64,000 bases of DNA from Bettongia penicillata ogilbyi (GCA_023548195.1 JAJHZJ010000220.1:3437870-3501869), one strand, 5' to 3'. Shown: positions 46,991 through 59,768, counted from the stretch's first letter. The notes: a model not told the origin generated them from the sequence alone. Numbers and translations: made by a program.

Positions 46991-48129
46991 ATATTCTACA
47001 TGAATGTACATCTGATGGAAGGCAATCTGAAAAGAGAATGCACTCTTTTTTGGAAAAAATATTAGTTTGTTAGTAAAATGAAGACTGGATCTCTTAGGAG
47101 AAGTAATAGAGATAATAAGACCACAATGGCATTTGAAGTCATATTATATTAGTCTAGTCAGGTCATGATAGGAATAAGCAGCAATGAGACTAAGTAGGAG
47201 GTATTGGATATGAAAGATGAAGTTTAACTATAAGATCTATAGAATTTTACTGCTGATTTGCTATGAGACACAGGGGAGAGAGGGGAAAAAAGCAAAAATA
47301 TTTTTTCAACATGGGAAACTTGATGAACATGCAGAATATGGAAAAGATATGAAATTTGCTTTTCATGTTGAATTTGAGGGACAAGTGGGAAGTCTAGATG
47401 GACATACACACATACATAATAACAGAAATCTTATTCTAGAAATTTGAAGCAGATTAAAAATATTAGGAAATAGGTTATGCCTAGAAATAAAGATTTGGAA
47501 GCACATGGCATCATTTTAAAAACAGATACCTTCTAAGTGATTAAAAAATTGTCAAATGGGAGAGATTATAGGAAGAGAGAAGAAGACTCAGAAGAAATCC
47601 CTGGGAAATAACACTATTAAACGTCTAGGAAGAAGTGAAGGAATCACAGAAGGAGGTGACAGTGAGATATAAGAAAAAATAACATGAAGAAAGTGAGATG
47701 TAAAAATAAAGAAGTGTCCGATGAGAGGGAGTGATTGGTAGTATCAAATGCCAGAAAGAGGTCAGAAAAATTGGAGGACATGCAGTATTAATCGAGTAAG
47801 CTAGACTTTTTTTCTTTTTTTAATGGCCATAACTGGCTGAAGAGAGATGTACTTGAGAAATGAAAAACCATTAATCATTAAGGTGGAGAGAAATAGAACA
47901 AGAGTTATATGGGCTTTTAAAATAGTCAAGCAGACACTTATTGCTTATTTTTAGGGCTAATGAGACATGATCTTATCTGATGAAGACACAGAAGATACTG
48001 TAAAGGGCCAGACTGAAGCTACTTCAAAGAGGGAATGCCTTTGGTATAATGTCCATAAGTCAGAGGGAATAGTTTCAAGATCTTAAGTAACATGATAAAC
48101 ATTATAATAGAAAAGGGACACTTTTTCTA

Positions 48130-48335
48130 TGTTGTGTTTGTTCCTCATTTTTGAGGAGGACCATGACATTAGACATGACTTGCAGTTGATTTTGATATGG
48201 GTGAGAAAGGGTTTTCCTAGAGCACCAGCCTTACTTTCTCCTCCAAAGCCATCTGGGACCAGTAATCTCAGGATTACTAGAAATTGAAATAAAATATATT
48301 ACTAGAAATGGCCTAGGATGCAGGGGGGGGGGATC
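48130..48335 (+). mobile_element. Unnamed marsupial interspersed repeat
   Basis: TTTTTGAGGAGGACCATGAC, later GACTTGCAGTTGATTTTGAT, then TTACTTTCTCCTCCAAAGCC and ATCTGGGACCAGTAATCTCA. These are collinear with 16480-16990 and 17430-17640. Confidence 0.55.
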
Positions 48336-48879
48336 CTGGTCTTTTTAGACTAAGGTCTTTTTAGGTACTCACTTAGAATGAGGCAATGCCCCTTCATGGA
48401 ATAGGCTTGCTTAAAAAGTGAGTAAAGGCATGGCCCCTTTAATTGGAAAAAAAGAACATATGTCAAACTGGGAGGGGAAGATGCTGAGGGCTACTGTTCC
48501 AAAGAGAAACAATTACCATTGACATTCACTCTAAGTCAGGAAGGCCCAAAATACAGCCATTAAGTGGAGCTTGAGCAGGCGGGGATTTATTGCGGTCCAA
48601 TTTATAAACCAAGAATGAAGGAAAAAAGGGAAAAAAAAGAAGAGAACTGAATGTTAGTGATGTGATTCATATAGGGAAAGTCTAGCTGAGGAAATACTTT
48701 TACCCTTACTAAAACAAATTATACTTTTGCCGAACTTTGCTGTCTCACAGAGTTCCCTAAAACACTGAAAGGTTAAGTAAATTATCTAGTCTCAGACCAT
48801 CAGTCTGCCATTGGTGAAACTTAAACCCTGGTGGATCTGCCTACAAAGGCAGCTCTCATGATACCTCTCATCTTAAATA
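48336..48879. other. Unclassified sequence
   Basis: G run at 48323-48332. No recognised feature. Possible continuation of the repeat to the left. Confidence 0.35.
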
Positions 48880-49530
48880 AAAAATTCTGCTGTTATTTTT
48901 CCAATATTCGGTTCTAAGATAATGGTGATGGGGGAGAGGCCTAAGTCAAGACCTTTGGCCCTTACGCCAAAGAAGTTTAGGTCCCATTTGTGTAAAAAAC
49001 TCTGAAAAACTTCACCTTTAAAACTCCTTGGATTTACCGACTTCTTCTGGCATTCTCTTGAGCTATAAGCTTTTCATTATCTCTATGCCAAATATCTGTT
49101 ACCTCTGGATTTCTTTCAGTTACTTCTCATCCCAGTATGCTGGTCATTCCTATTAAGATCCTCCATTTAGACACCCCATGCTATTGAAAATTCCCATCAA
49201 GACCATCCTTGGAACCCTCAGAATATTTGACAATCCCTAGATTTTTTCCTTCAGTCTTTCTGTAGATTAGATCCATCTTTTTTCCAAGAAAATGTTTAGA
49301 TTCTATCTAACCTGCTTACATTTGCATTACAAAGACTCAGTTTCAATATGACCTGCTGACATAAATGATGTAAGTGCTTAGATTCCGTAAATGTCTACCC
49401 AGTGTTGTGTATCTTCAATAAACTTTGTTTTTCTTTGACTGAAAGATGACTTGGATGAAATTCATTTGGGCAGGACCTGGCATATCTGTATTTTGCAGTC
49501 TTGAGCACCCCTATACCTAAAAATGGGGGC
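48880..49530 (+). mobile_element. Candidate LTR
   Basis: A compositionally even block with AATAAA at 49417-49422 closely followed by a T-rich stretch (CTTTGTTTTTCTTTGACTG). This is the arrangement of R/U5 in many retroviral LTRs. No internal retroviral genes are nearby, so it would be a solo LTR. Ends and target-site duplication were not resolved. Confidence 0.35.
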
Positions 49531-49959
49531 AGACTTAGGAAATTTTCAGTTTCAATTCAGTTATTGAAGATTTGACATTGTCTTCTCCATCATAAGTTTT
49601 TATTTGTCTCTTAAAATGCCTAAATTTCATTTCCCTTAATATTGCCTGTAATCCTCTGCCAAGCAGAACTGTAATTTTTGAGGATGGCACTATTACACTG
49701 CATCTGTTTTACTGGATATCTATTTCGATTATAATAGGATTGCACTGGAAACAATTTAAATTACCCCCATATCCTGGACTACATTATATGTTCATCACTG
49801 ATTTGAAATCTTGGTCCATTTTGTTGTGTTTAATATTGCTTCCAGAGTTCATCATATTCCCCAATAATTTAGATGTCAGTGCATGAATTTAGATTCAAAG
49901 TCAGTGTGTTAACTAGTAATAACTGTGAATGCAACAGGTTTCAGCTTTATTCCTTGTTC

Positions 49960-50044
49960 TGCCATATATATAAATACACATGTACATATACATATATACA
50001 TATATGTGTGTATATATGCTTATATGTGTGTGTGCACATGCATG

Positions 50045-50088
<44 letters not shown>

Positions 50089-50090
50089 GA
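49960..50090. repeat. TA/TG/CA microsatellite cluster
   Basis: ACATATA, GTGTGC, (CA)n and (TA)n runs in succession. Confidence 0.85.
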
Positions 50091-51254
50091 TAAAAGAGGC
50101 AAACTGATTAAATTCATACTAGTTATTCCCATAAAGCTAGCAGGTACACAACATGGAGCCAAAAGGAAACTTCTATCTCATACAGGAATGACCAGGCTTA
50201 CTTTACTTAGGGTAAAGTGTATACTTTACCTTGAGGAAGGAATTTGCCTATTTGTATAAGTTATAAACTCAGTGAGACAAGACAACTGACAAAGTAGTAT
50301 CAGTTGAAATTTCCAATTCCAGGATATCTGAGTTCCCTCTACACAGTATATACATCTCTGTAATACAAGATAAGAAGAATTCCACCACTCTGATTGTAGG
50401 CATCATGTCATAAACAGGTCTATGAAGTTTCTGACACAGGAAAAGGCATTTTTTTAGAGCAAAACAAAGCAGTCTGATTGATTACTTCAAACTTTTGTCA
50501 TTATAAAAGTCCAAAAGTGATATTAAATGATTGTCTACCTACTTACCATTGATTGAATAGTCTGTATTATTATATGAGCAGGGAATTTCTTTGTCTTAAT
50601 AATGCTGAAGGCATCATTAATGAAATTAGTAAAATTCTTATTTTCATGCTTGAAAATAAATTTCACTAAGTTATTTAAAAGAATTAGAAATATATAAAGC
50701 ATACTTAATAGAAATGGCTCTTTCTGCAATACAAATTCACATATTTTGGCAACGTCAACTCTTTGAGTAAATGGATTTTTCATGTGAAGAAAACAATGTG
50801 TACATAAATGTGATGTAATACTACTTCATTATATAACCTCCCTTTGGTGGTTCATAATACTGTTATTAGCATATAAGATTTAATGGTGGTAATGCCTCTT
50901 TTAAGATGGAAGAGGCAATATGAACAGTGGCCAAGTATCAAAAACAAGCCATGCCACTACATTTCATTATAATTTATTACATCTTCCCAAAGTTATTACT
51001 TGCAAACATATATAAAATGCTACTCAAAATATTTCACATTTTGTTTCCTACCCAGTCTCCTTGTCACCCACAGTTCTGTGTACCTGAACTGCTTTTCTAG
51101 CATTTGACTGTTATTTTATTCCTATATTTTTATCTTAATTTAATTCTGTTCCCAGTTGCCATTCAATCTCCTTAACTCAAGATTTCCATTGTTTCAGTCC
51201 AGTGTAGTATAACTTTAGTTTTGGCTTCAACATTGTGGTGTAATTGATTTAAAG
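50091..51254. other. Unique sequence
   Basis: No repeat or exon recognised. The open frame on the minus strand at 50535-50783 has a hydrophobic stretch but no recognisable domain. Confidence 0.4.
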
Positions 51255-51420
51255 ATGGATAGGATCCAAGAGATCATTAACGTAGCCTCTTCATTTTAAA
51301 CATGAGGAAATGGAGGCAGAGATAAATCAAGTGATTCACCCAAGGTAATAAATTAATAAAGATTTAAAGTATAATATGAACCCAGTTATTCCTGACTCCA
51401 AATTTATTTTGTCTATAGAC
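51255..51420 (-). mobile_element. MIR-type SINE fragment
   Basis: Antisense MIR order: TTTAAACATGAGGAAATGGA, ATTCACCCAAGGTAATAAAT and CCCAGTTATTCCTGACTCCA. Confidence 0.55.
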
Positions 51421-51804
51421 TTGGTAATTGATGAAAACTTTAATTCTGTTATTTCAATTTCCAACAGCAGACAGGCATTATGTACCTAATATATATAAAG
51501 AGGAATGCTAGATTCTGGATACAAAAAGGCAAAATGAAAAATCTGTTAGCAACTGTAGGCACAGTAAAACTTGAATATTCTGAGGTTTGTAGTTATTATT
51601 CCTTGAGTTAGAAAACTGCCAGATAATAGAATTGGTTATAAATTATCCATGCTGAAATTAAAATAGATCAACTATTTCTTTTATCTTATCTCAGAGAACA
51701 GCTATTGAAAATTTTAGGAATACCTAATATTTTCCCAGATGATTTTATAATTAATTAAACTGGGAACCTTTCTCTTCGAGGTGAAATATTTGCAATCCTA
51801 AAGA

Positions 51805-51970
51805 GCTTTATGATTTGGGGCAAGTCAAATAGCCTCAGTGTTTTTGTTTGGTTACTGATCTTTAAAATGAGAAGAGTTAGAATGTATAATATCACTTCCT
51901 AGTCAGAATTAATGACCTGATTAATCAAACTGTAGGAAATTAAAAGAAAGTAATGAACCTGCTTTACAAA
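51805..51970 (+). mobile_element. MIR-type SINE fragment
   Basis: Sense order: GATTTGGGGCAAGTCAAATA, GCCTCAGTGTTTTTG, TCTTTAAAATGAGAAGAGTT, then a diverged end. Confidence 0.5.
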
Positions 51971-51998
51971 TTCCCAGAGAGCATGTGTATGTATATAT

Positions 51999-52002
<4 letters not shown>

Positions 52003-52049
<47 letters not shown>
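52003..52049. repeat. (CA)23 microsatellite
   Basis: Pure CA run of 47 bases, likely polymorphic. Confidence 0.95.
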
Positions 52050-52051
<2 letters not shown>

Positions 52052-52389
52052 TAATGAAGATTGAACAGAAAAGAATAAAATATGTTAGCCTGAGAAGGTC
52101 AGTTCAAAATCTGAGTAAACATTTGGATTTCTTTGAGGAATAGAATTGCTCAGGTTGAAAGCAAAAAATGCAGAGGTGACAAAAAAAATTACAAAGTTTT
52201 TCCTAATCACTTAATTCTATGGACTTTTCAGATGATCATCATCTAAATATTTTATTCTGCAATGTTTCCAAAGAACAGAATTTTTGGAAAAAATGTCACT
52301 TTCAAAGAAGGGAGGTAATAGTTAAGAAATTAGAAACATTCCTCAGGAAAGGTAATTATTTTTTTTTAATTTATATTTTCAAACATTTT

Positions 52390-53155
52390 GTTGAGGGTGG
52401 TAGGCATGATGGAGTAGAATCAGGGACTTGTTAGACCTCTCCCTCCAAGCTCCTTAAATACCTGTAGAAAATAGTTCTTAAAAAATTCCAGTGCAGCAGA
52501 AGTCACAAAATGACAGACAGAAAAAAAATTACAGCACAAAACAATCCTGAAAATTGACAGGAAATGTCTATCTCACTTGGCTGGGAGTGGAATGCAGGTC
52601 AGCATGGGCTGCACCAGGGTGGACAGAGCTAGAGCAGGCCTTAGGGGACTGAATTCTTGGAGGCAGCTGCTATTTTAAGATTTCCCAACCCACAAATGCC
52701 AAACACAGTTTCCAAAATCAGGGGGAAGGGTCTCTCACTTGGCTGAGAGGGTAGTGTGGTCTAACCCCAATCCAAGCCACAGTCTTAGCCTTGCACCGGC
52801 CTCATCCCTGGCAACAACCCCAAAGTGGCAGCAGTTACTGCTGAAGCAGAGGCTGTTTCTGGAGCCCTCACTCAACAAAGAGCTAAAGACTGGGAAGATG
52901 AGAAAACAGGGAAAAGAAGCAGTCTATAGATCCTTACTTTCTCAGTGAAGAAGTATTTTCTTACCTCATTGGTGACAAAGAAGATCAAAACATAGAACCA
53001 GAAGAAGACAACAAAGTCAAAGCTCCTGCCTCCAAAACTTCCAAGAAAAATATGAATTGATTTCAGGCCATGGAAGAACTCAAAATGAATTTTGAAAATG
53101 AAGTGAGAGAAGTAGAAGAAAAATTGGGAAGAGAAAGGGGAGTGATAGAATGAAA
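52390..53155 (+). mobile_element. HAL1/L1 5' fragment (F)
   Basis: The 5' end (GGTAGGCATGATGGAGTAGA) has lost the CAAG half of the YY1-like motif. A 5'UTR follows that shares GGGGACTGAATTCTTGGAGG and CCCAACCCACAAATGCCAAA with copy E. ORF1 begins around 52950-53050 (GATCAAAACATAGAACCAGA, CCAAGAAAAATATGAATTGA). The element stops at about 53155 in the coiled coil. A 5' piece without a 3' end cannot come from normal 5' truncation. Deletion or premature priming on an internal A-rich site is more likely. Confidence 0.65.
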
Positions 53156-53689
53156 AAGAAATCCGTGAAGTCATACCTATGCAGAGGTGTATAAATATTT
53201 TTACATTTTATCATCAAACTTTGAACATGGCTAAAAAGATAAATATCATTTTCATTAAAATCCAAATAAATTAAGCACTTTTTAAACCTTCCAAGATGCT
53301 GGATACATTTTATAATAATGTAAATGAATAATGATAAATTTTATAAATACTTTTTACATATATGAAGGAAAGTCTAATTGTACAGGTGATTGATATCCAT
53401 GGTTAGTTTGTGCTCTTATAATAAAAGTGACAATACTTCTGCAATATTGCCCAAGTTGATATCTTGATTTAATACATTGGTGGTGATGAAATGAAATTAC
53501 ATGAGCAATTAATCATTTTTATTTTTTACAGAATTTAGATAAAAGGAGAAAAAAATTGATAATGTCAATGGATTTTTTTTAAATTAGAGGGAATGAAATC
53601 TCTATATCTCAAGATTTAAAATAAGACAGTAATTAAAAGAATGATATAACAGAGAAAGAATTAATTAGTAAACTATCCATACTCACCAC
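53156..53689. other. Unique AT-rich sequence
   Basis: No recognised feature. Confidence 0.4.
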
Positions 53690-54115
53690 CTCCTCCTCAA
53701 CCCAGACACTAGGGCTGAACCTCAGATTGATCATGTCCTTCTCCTACTCAAGTCCCTCAAGTAAAGCAGAGTTTTTCTACTGACCTTCTATGATTTCTTT
53801 GGCATTTATATGTTGACAACTTCCATAGCTGCCAGCAATTTAGTCTCCTGAGACTTATTTCTGCCCCATCTGTGCTGGAGGGGCCCATGTCAGATTGTGT
53901 TCAGTTACACTCCCAGACAAGTGTGACAGATGCTTCTGGGATGCATCTGTTTCAGCTTTTAGGATGTCCTGGAATGGAGATTTGTCTCACTTCATCACTT
54001 TGTGGATTCTACAGCTCTAGAATTTGGTTAAAGTTATTTTTACTGGTATATAAGGAGTTTGAGGGAAAAAGAACTTAAGCAGGTCTATACTTTTACTTCC
54101 CAATCTTGCCTCCAC
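53690..54115 (-). mobile_element. L1/HAL1 5'UTR fragment (copy B subfamily)
   Basis: Shares with 11170-11565 the antisense blocks TGGAGATTTGTCTCACTTCA, GTGGATTCTACAGCTCTAGA and CTGGTATATAAGGAGTTTGA. It ends with a decayed start motif (minus strand GGAGGCAAGATTGGGAAGTA). No ORF1 follows. Confidence 0.55.
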
Positions 54116-54206
54116 TCCTTGAAGTGAGCTATTTGAAATCATGATCTCACTTATCCACATTATGTTGCTTCATAATATGTGCTAATTTAAATTTCAAACA
54201 TATAAA

Positions 54207-56235
54207 TGGGCAGGATGGAGCAACGATGGTGGAGTAGAAAGACTCACATACTCCAGCTCTTCCCACAGAGTCCATAAAATACCTGTAAAGAATGACTCTC
54301 AACAAATTCTAGAGCAGCAGAAGACACAGAACGATGGAGTGGAAGAGATTTCCAGCCCAAGGTGACCTGGAAGGCCAGTGGGAAATGTTTGTTGCACTGC
54401 ACCCAGAGTGGATCACAGCACAGCCTGGGCCTTGTGACCTGGGAGGCTTATGACCAGAAAAGGTCTTGGGGACAGGATCCCCAGCAGCAGTGGAGGTTCT
54501 CAGATCCCTCAATCCAAAGATGACAAAGATACTTCAAAAGTCAGTGAGAGAGCTTTTCCACCTCTCTGACAAGGGATCAGGGACCTTCCCTGGCCCCGGC
54601 TTCAGGCATTGGCAGTGTTAGCATCATGTGGCAGCCATGGTGGCACTGGCCACAGGAGGCAGCAGCCAGCATCCATTGTTGGAGTCTCATCTTAAAGTCT
54701 CTGGGTGAACTGAGCAGTTGAGCTGAATCTAAACCTTGAGTCAGGCCAAGGAATAAATTCCTATCCCTTGATTGTGCCACCTTGGGGGAACTGAGATCTT
54801 AAAGGTCCCCAGGATATACCCTACTCTTGACAAAGGATGCAAAAGTCAAATAATTGGTTGGGAAAATGCCCACAAAAAAGAAAAAAATAAGACTATAGAA
54901 GGCTACTCTCTTGGTGAACAGGTATTTTTTCCCATTCATCCAGATGAAGAAGAAAAATGTTTGCCATCAGGGAAAGATATAAAAGTCAAGGCTTTTGCAT
55001 CAAAAACTTCCAAAATAAATATGCAATAGTCCCAGGCCATGGAAGAGCTCAAAAAGGATGTTGAAAATCAAGTAAGAGAAGTGCAGGAAAAACAGGGAAG
55101 AGAAATGAGAGAGATGTGGGAAAATCATGAAAAGGAAGTGAACAGTTTGCTAAATGGGACCCCCCCAAAAAAAAATTTTGAAGAAAATTGCACCTTTAAA
55201 ACTTGTCTAACTCAATAGGCAAAAGAGGTGCAAAATACCAATGAGGAGAAGAATGTTTTAAAAAGCAGAATTAGCCAATTGGAGAAGGAGATTCAAAAGC
55301 TCACTGAAGAAAATAGTTCTTCAAAAATTGGAATGAAACAGATGGAAGTAAATGACTTTATGAGATACCAAGAAATTTCAAAACAAAATCAAAGGAATGA
55401 AAAATGGAAGATAATGTGAAATATCTCATTGGAAAAACAACTGACCTGGAAAATAGATCCAGGAGAGACAATTTAAAAATTATGGAACTACCTGAAAGCC
55501 ATGATCAAAAAAAGAGCCTAGACATCATCTTTCATGAAATTATCACGGAAAACTGTCCTGACAATCTAGAACCAGAGGGCAAAATAAATATTGAAATAAT
55601 CCCCCAATCACCTCCTGAAAGACATCCAAAAAGAGAAACTCTTAGGAATATTGTAGCCAAATTCAAGAGTTCCAAGGTCATGGGAGAAAATATTGCAAGC
55701 AGTTAAAAAGAAACAATTTGATTATTGTGGAAATACAATCAGGATAACACAAGATCTAGCAGCTTCTACATTAAGAGATTGAAGGACTTGGGATATAATA
55801 CTCCAAAAGTCAAAGGAACTAGGATTAAAACCAAGAATCACCCACCCAGGAAAAATGAATATAATACTCAGGGGGAAAATGGTTATTCAAGGAAATAGAA
55901 GACTTTCAAGTATTTTTGATGAAAAGAGCAGAGGTTAAAACGAAAATTTGACTTTCAAACACAAGGATCAAGAGAAGCATGACAAAGTAAACAGGAAAGA
56001 GAAGTCAGAAGGGACTTACACACTTTGAACTGTTTACATTCCTATATGGAAAGATAATATTTGTAAGCCTTGAAATTTATCAGTGTCTGAGTAGTTGGAG
56101 GGATTATACACACACAGAGAGACAAGGGGCGTTCAGAATGCAAGATCTTTTGCGGTGAGAAAAGGAGACAGATGGGGAGATAATATGGAACTCAAAATTT
56201 TGTGTAAATGAATGTTGAAAACTTAAAATAAATAA
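54207..56235 (+). mobile_element. HAL1-like element copy H
   Basis: Complete at both ends but shortened inside. It starts TGGGCAGGATGGAGCAACGA with a decayed YY1-like motif, then a 5'UTR to 54865, ORF1 54866-55965, a short CA tract (56109-56116), and only about 60 bases of purine-rich 3'UTR. It ends with the terminal block AACTCAAAATTTTGTGTAAA and an A-rich end. Most of the polypurine 3'UTR is deleted. No ORF2. I could not find a convincing target-site duplication. Confidence 0.75.
54866..55965 (+). pseudogene. L1-type ORF1 pseudogene (copy H)
   Basis: The start ATG is at 54866 (MPTKKKK-like, then an early stop). Coiled-coil pieces lie at 55060-55400 (QLEKEIQKLTEENSSSKI) and the RNA-recognition domain at 55404-55560 (SRRDNLKIMELPESHDQKK). 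The C-terminal domain runs from 55590 (PPERHPKRETLRNIVAKF). An in-frame TGA follows the LRD motif (about 55780), the same codon as in copy I. The frame beyond resembles the rest of the L1 C-terminal domain. Frameshifts near 55160 (C and A runs) and 55690. Confidence 0.75.
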
Positions 56236-56829
56236 AATATCACCTTATAGGAGAAGCTTTTCCTAAAAAAAGATACATATAAATAATTTTTATATTTTTA
56301 AATAGCATTATAATAGAAGATAATTTAGCATTATGTCTTTGGCCAATGGAAATAAGGGAAAATATTGACCAAGAAACAAAAGGGAACAAAATGAATAGCT
56401 CCAAATAAAAAGTTTTCCACAAATAAAGAAATATATCCATAATGGGAGATATAGATTGTGAAAGAAATATGTGTGTACATATAAAAGTCCAAAATATGCA
56501 CGTGTGTACTGCACAAGTATATGAACACATATTTACATACATCTCTATTGTTTTAAATATCTTAGGTTAATGTTTACCATCAACAACATATAAGCAACTA
56601 TTACACATCTATGGAAATTAAGTCACAATGCCTCTCCAATATTGGTGGAAGCGTATCTTGTTTTTTTTCAATAAAAAACAAACACCATCAAATGTATTTA
56701 GAAGTGTCATTGAATCAGTAATGATCAGAGTAATACAAATTTTTAAAAGTCTAAAATATCAGGCTAAACCATATACATGATAACATCATGAGGTGAGTAT
56801 AGGTTCTAAGAAACTGTAATGTCAATGCA

Positions 56830-56832
<3 letters not shown>

Positions 56833-56877
<45 letters not shown>

Positions 56878-56907
56878 TAGATAGAAAGATAGATAGGTAG
56901 ATAGATG

Positions 56908-56986
<79 letters not shown>
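56833..56986. repeat. (TA)20 followed by (GATA)n
   Basis: TA run at 56833-56873, then GATA units with few interruptions at 56880-56986. Not a CRISPR array: there are no unique spacers. Confidence 0.95.
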
Positions 56987-56999
56987 GCATATATAGAGG

Positions 57000-59479
57000 T
57001 AGATATGTTTATATAGTTACAGATTTCGGGATATAGATTGTATTTCCAGGATTTCCAATTTGGTGCTCAATTGGGCAGTTTAAATTTATACTTTTTCTAG
57101 TATTTTTTAAAATTGCATGCCTAATTCATTGTTCTTTCTTTTCCTCCAAAATACTCCAAAATACCAAAAAAGGTATATGCCATTCTCTTCCCATTCAGTT
57201 TTCTGGCAAAATCTCTAATATCTAACTTTTCTAATATTCTACTTACCTCTTTAGTTTATTCCTTCTTTACTTTTGGTTGGGTTTCTCAAGTTCTGAGAGG
57301 GGAGGAACTACTAGTTCCCAAGAAGTTTTGGATACAGAAGCCTTGACTTTTATATCTTTCCCTGATGGTCCTATTAGTACACTTTTACCATCTATTAGTT
57401 CTATTTATTGTTAGTCTATTTACTGTCTATTAGTTCCTAAAGGTATATTATTTCATGCTAGAGGTATACTGGTGAATATTATAAAAATTTGAACATTTTA
57501 AAATTTAATCTGGGTTATTAACATTTTCTTCACCAGTTTATTAAAAACTAAAACAGTAAACCAAGCCTTGGTCTATAATGTCTTCTGATTTCCAATATAT
57601 GAAATAAAAATTGAGCTGAATATGTGAACTGAATAGATAATATGTCTAGAACAAACTCTTCATAATAGAAAAATAAACGGTAAATCTTTAAAGAAAAAGC
57701 CACCAACACATTAAATGGATCTTCTTCTATTGATCTATTGAAGAACACTGAAGAGTATAACGTGGGGAAAAAGGATTATAAGAGAGTGAGTAGACTTGTA
57801 ATCATGATGTTAATATTCATGCCATCTTGTGTCTAATGAAATATAGAATTATTAATTACCATATGATATGTTTATTTTCCTAAAGTTTTCTCAGGATATC
57901 TACAATATTTAAAACTAAGATCAAACATGTATATTTCAAAGAGAATAGTAAATATTGAATTCCTTAATATAGCAAATTTTTTCTTTATTCCCTTTAATGA
58001 AGATTCCACCCATATATCATATTCTGAATCTTGCTGGCCATAGTATCTGTATTTGAAACAAGTCATCAGGGAATAAACAGAATCTTTGAATATAACTTTT
58101 TAATGGTGAATATCAGTCCACTAAACATGGTCTTATTGTTTTCACATCTGAACTATGAATCAATCATGATTTGATTGGTCAGGATTAAATCTGCATTGAT
58201 CCTGAAAGTTGCCAAAAAAAAAAAATCATGGGTGTTTTGATAGACAAAGTATTAGTCATCCAAGAGTAGACAAAGAGTAAAAATATAATTAAGAATCAAT
58301 GACAAAATTCGCATTCATCATGAAGATGAAAATAATTCTAATGATGAAAGAGCACAAATTATGAGATCAACATTTATCAACTCTCTATCTTTAAATTTTA
58401 TTTCTCATTCTCTATGAAAACTCAGAATAGGAAGAGATCATTTTAATGGATTTAGATTGACTGCCATAACTAGATAAAGAAGTTTTACTTGGGTATCTTC
58501 ACATCATTTTTCTGCTTTTTTCATGAAAATTCCTAATTTATTGATTTGTTTTGTGACCCATTTTTACATTATGTTTAATTTTTATTCTTTTTCAAAACTC
58601 TTGCTATTTTATAGTTAACCTAATTCCTTAACATTTTCACATGTGAGAACCAAGGGGGAAAACCTATTGAATAAACTACTTGAACAATTTTAAAGGTATT
58701 GAATCTAATGTTTTAAGGTTTTACTTTTACTTAAATGGCTATTATTTTTACATAGAAGAAATTATAAATTTATTACTCTAATCCTCCTTTCCAATAGCTG
58801 AGAAAGGACTTCAGATCAGACTTAAAGTATTTTCACGAAGAAATAATACTCTAGGCTAGAAAAAGAAATACCCTCTCAGAGAAATTATACAAAAGTAAAA
58901 TTTGCCATTTAAATAATAAAATTAAACAAATCATCTCACAGTAACCCCTGATCCTCAAGGTTAGAACATGAATTTATAAATGCTATTCTAGGAGGAAATC
59001 ACACTAACTCTTAAAAATACATTAAATGTGAGTCATTATCACAGTATCTTCATATTCTTTAGTTGAGAAAATACAAAATTTAAATCTCAAGATTGTAGAA
59101 ATATGAGTAAAGGTCTTTAAGGGAATTATTTTAAGAAGATGATAGAAATATGGGTTAATATTTGGACTTGCTATTCTGTGTGATTAAAAAAGAGAAAAAT
59201 ATGATTTTTCTTTATCTATTTTAAATTTTCCTACAAATTCACTTTAAATGAATATTGCTATGATGGAAAGTCACCACACTGTCAACATTTAGTTAGGGAA
59301 ATAATTCTTTTTACCGAGTAGACAATACGTCTATTTATTTTTAATATTAGGAAAATTTTAAAACTATATTTTCTCTGGCACATTAAATGTTTGGTAGGTT
59401 TTCTTCAATAGTTTCCCCTGCACTCCTCTTTAAAGTAAGTAGATGCTTAGTTAGTTGGAATGCATCATTGGTGGTACCA
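57000..59479. other. Mostly unique AT-rich sequence
   Basis: Apart from the small ORF1 scrap at 57320-57368, no repeat or exon was recognised. A direct duplication around TATTAGTTC occurs at about 57370-57435. Confidence 0.4.
57320..57368 (-). mobile_element. HAL1 ORF1 N-terminal scrap
   Basis: CTTGACTTTTATATCTTTCC followed by CTGATGG is the exact reverse complement of part of copy H at 54965-54995, and the flanking bases also match with gaps. Only about 50 bases remain. Confidence 0.5.
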
Positions 59480-59484
59480 TAGAA

Positions 59485-59645
59485 ATAACATTAATCTTGA
59501 CATCTGAAGTTCTGAATTCTGAAAGTAATCCTGAGAAATCACTTAATTTTTATTCAGATCAGTTTCTTCATTAATAAAACAGTGATAATAAGATTTGTCC
59601 TATTTCAGAAAGGTTGTGAAACTTCCATATTTCACTGGATTATCA
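59485..59645 (+). mobile_element. MIR-type SINE fragment
   Basis: GAGAAATCACTTAATTTTTA, CAGTTTCTTCATTAATAAAA and CAGTGATAATAAGATTTGTC follow the sense MIR order. Weak. Confidence 0.4.
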
Positions 59646-59768
59646 TTGCAGATTTTATGCGTAATGTTTTTGTAATTTTATTTTAGACTCCAATATCAGA
59701 ACACAAATACAGAATAGAAAAAAAGAGAAACATAAAACATATCATAAACTTAAATACTTGAAATTAAA

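Larger units (their letters stand above)
46265..48120 (-). mobile_element. L2 LINE (antisense), interrupted by an LTR-like insertion
   Basis: The L2 3' terminus is split. TTCAAATCCACAAGTACTTA runs to about 46307, then a 450-base insertion, then TATATAAAGAAATACAAAAA with CAGAGTCCCTATCCTTAGAT from about 46765. Further antisense L2 coding-region sequence continues through 47100-48020 (GGTAGTATCAAATGCCAGAA, the segment equivalent to the AFDTV reverse-transcriptase block). All reading frames are destroyed. Confidence 0.5.

Noticed and set aside
56880..56986. Regular tandem array resembling a CRISPR at first glance
   Set aside because: Simple (GATA)n microsatellite with no spacers, in a mammalian repeat context.
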